Part shown: piece by piece, positions 23,082-24,169 of the stretch | Layout: each line of letters begins with the position of its first letter | How positions within the stretch are numbered: position 1 is the stretch's first letter | Source of the DNA: DATGKD01 sp035294855 | Lineage (GTDB): Bacteria; Actinomycetota; Acidimicrobiia; Acidimicrobiales; UBA8190 | DNA: 24,169 nucleotides | Direction: 5' to 3' | Assembly (NCBI GenBank): GCA_035294855.1 | Contig: DATGKD010000195.1 | Coordinates: 1-24,169 of the forward strand | Notes under the pieces: generated by a model | Told to the model about the DNA's origin: nothing | What the model saw: the letters and a program-made list of their open reading frames with translations, nothing else | The model's database searches: none | Position numbers and translations under genes: made by a program

Positions 23082-24169
23082 CCGCCGGTCTCCGACACCG
23101 CAGGGGCCACCGCGCTCCAGTCGGAGAACCCCGACGGTTCGTGGCGTCCGAACGTGCCGTGCTCGAACATCCCCCAACCCTCGGCGCCGTCGCACACGGC
23201 GCGGGCGACGTGGTCGACCACCCCGAAGGGCACGCGACCCGCCACCGCCGGGTCGTTCATGTCGGTCACCACGGTCTCGGTCCAGCCCCGGCCCCGCCAC
23301 TGCCCGTGTGACCATTCGGGGTCGCCGCCGTATCCCGGTCCGCAATTGAGAGCGACGAAGCCCAGCGTGTCGACCTCGACGGTAAGGGGCTTTCCTCCCC
23401 GGGCGCGGAGATGGAGCGCCGCTCCCTCGGGATGGCGGGATCCCGGGCGGTAGCGGACCTCGACCTCGGGCCATCCCAGTTGCTCGGGAGGCCGCCCCGT
23501 CGATGCCGGCCACACCCGCACGGCCTCGCTGAGCGTGCGGTGGCCGTCGCCGTCCTCGTGGGCGATGACGACCAGGGCGAACTCCTCGAACCTGAGCGGC
23601 GCGTAGGTCCACCAGAATCCGAAACCCTCGGCGGGTTCCGCCGCCGCCCGGCCGGGCGGGTCGGGTTCGCCCACCGGACGGATGCCCCACGAGCGGTCCC
23701 GGGTCCCGACCCAGCGCCCGGGCTCGATGGGAAACGTTTCGCCACCCGCCCGCAGGGACCCCGACCACGTGCCGAGCTGGGCGAAGCGCGCCGCGTCCAG
23801 GATGATCCGGCCCGACTGCCGCATGACGTGCGGGGGCTCCTCCACCGCGGGGAACGACGCCTGCCACGTGAGGTCGAACGCCACCCCGGGGTCATCCGCC
23901 TCGCACACCACCCGGACGCGCTCGAGGGGCTCGAGCACCTCGATCCGGTACGGGCCGACGCGCTGCCGCATCCGGTCGTCGCCGAGGGCGTCCGACGTCC
24001 GCGTCGTGAACTGCTGGTCGCCGCGGCGAACCGTTGCGTAGGCGTCGATGACGCCGAGGTTGGGGTACACGCCCAGGCCGGTGACGAGGAAGACCTCGCC
24101 GGTTCGGTCGTGAGCGTTGAAATAGCAGCGGTCGTATGCGTTGCGGTCGCTCGTCGCCACGTGCCGCAT
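23078..24169 (-). CDS. CrtC/AttH-like (DUF7064/DUF7065-like) protein, probably 5'-truncated at window edge
   Basis: The 363 visible residues are homologous to the 20740-21900 protein: GLGVYPNLGVIDAYATVRRG, VGPYRIEVLEPLERVRVV, EEPPHVMRQSGRIILDAARF and WVGTRDRSWGIR (residues 143-154). The last three bases of the window read ATG on this strand, but the paralogue has about 22 further residues before its matching TSD, so the ATG is probably internal and the gene starts outside the window. The C-terminal half has EVRYRPGSRHPEGAALHLRA and AEGWGMFEHGTFGRHEP. The TGA overlaps the kinase-like GTG by 4 bases. A lipocalin-like ligand-binding or isomerase/hydratase role is suggested only by the family resemblance. 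Confidence 0.8.
   Translation of the reverse strand: MRHVATSDRNAYDRCYFNAHDRTGEVFLVTGLGVYPNLGVIDAYATVRRGDQQFTTRTSDALGDDRMRQRVGPYRIEVLEPLERVRVVCEADDPGVAFDLTWQASFPAVEEPPHVMRQSGRIILDAARFAQLGTWSGSLRAGGETFPIEPGRWVGTRDRSWGIRPVGEPDPPGRAAAEPAEGFGFWWTYAPLRFEEFALVVIAHEDGDGHRTLSEAVRVWPASTGRPPEQLGWPEVEVRYRPGSRHPEGAALHLRARGGKPLTVEVDTLGFVALNCGPGYGGDPEWSHGQWRGRGWTETVVTDMNDPAVAGRVPFGVVDHVARAVCDGAEGWGMFEHGTFGRHEPSGFSDWSAVAPAVSETGG

Overview
The window is a high-GC, densely packed piece of an actinobacterial chromosome. Short intergenic gaps, frequent GTG starts, 4-base ATGA/GTGA overlaps and G/C-biased third codon positions all fit. The secreted SDGGVFAFG-type repeats and the mix of acyl-CoA, VOC and YCII-type genes suggest Acidimicrobiia, but that is an inference from memory of similar proteins, not a search. 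No RNA genes, insertion sequences, CRISPR arrays or prophage genes were seen.

Left part (1-5.8 kb). An ECF42-type sigma factor, cut by the left edge, and its YCII (DGPF) partner run leftward. They diverge from a rightward quinone oxidoreductase. Next come a large membrane-anchored PAS-PAS-GGDEF-EAL cyclic-di-GMP enzyme, with both catalytic sites and the inhibitory I-site intact, and a short-chain dehydrogenase.

Central part (5.9-17.4 kb). This stretch is dominated by surface or exported proteins. A small membrane/coiled-coil protein is followed by a second gene in which the same N-terminal module is fused to a GH43 five-bladed propeller. After a coupled cupin and acyl-CoA synthetase pair come a leftward membrane-anchored GH18 protein with a Thr/Pro-rich tail and three rightward exported repeat proteins. 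These are a six-repeat NHL/ASST-like propeller, a TIG plus PQQ-like propeller protein, and a protein with an unassigned N-terminal domain and six tandem SDGG repeats. The last two share the SDGG repeat. The set looks like cell-surface or extracellular-polysaccharide machinery; a functional link to the c-di-GMP enzyme is speculative.

Right part (17.4-24.2 kb). Two divergent VOC-fold proteins and a GNAT acetyltransferase are followed by a leftward run of six genes. Read in the direction of transcription from the right edge these are a CrtC/AttH-like (DUF7064/7065-type) protein probably cut by the edge, an APH-type phosphotransferase overlapping it by 4 bases, a paralogue of the first protein, a second GNAT protein, a small exported Cys-containing protein and a second YCII-like protein. 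The first three look like one metabolic operon, perhaps for a lipid or terpenoid substrate.
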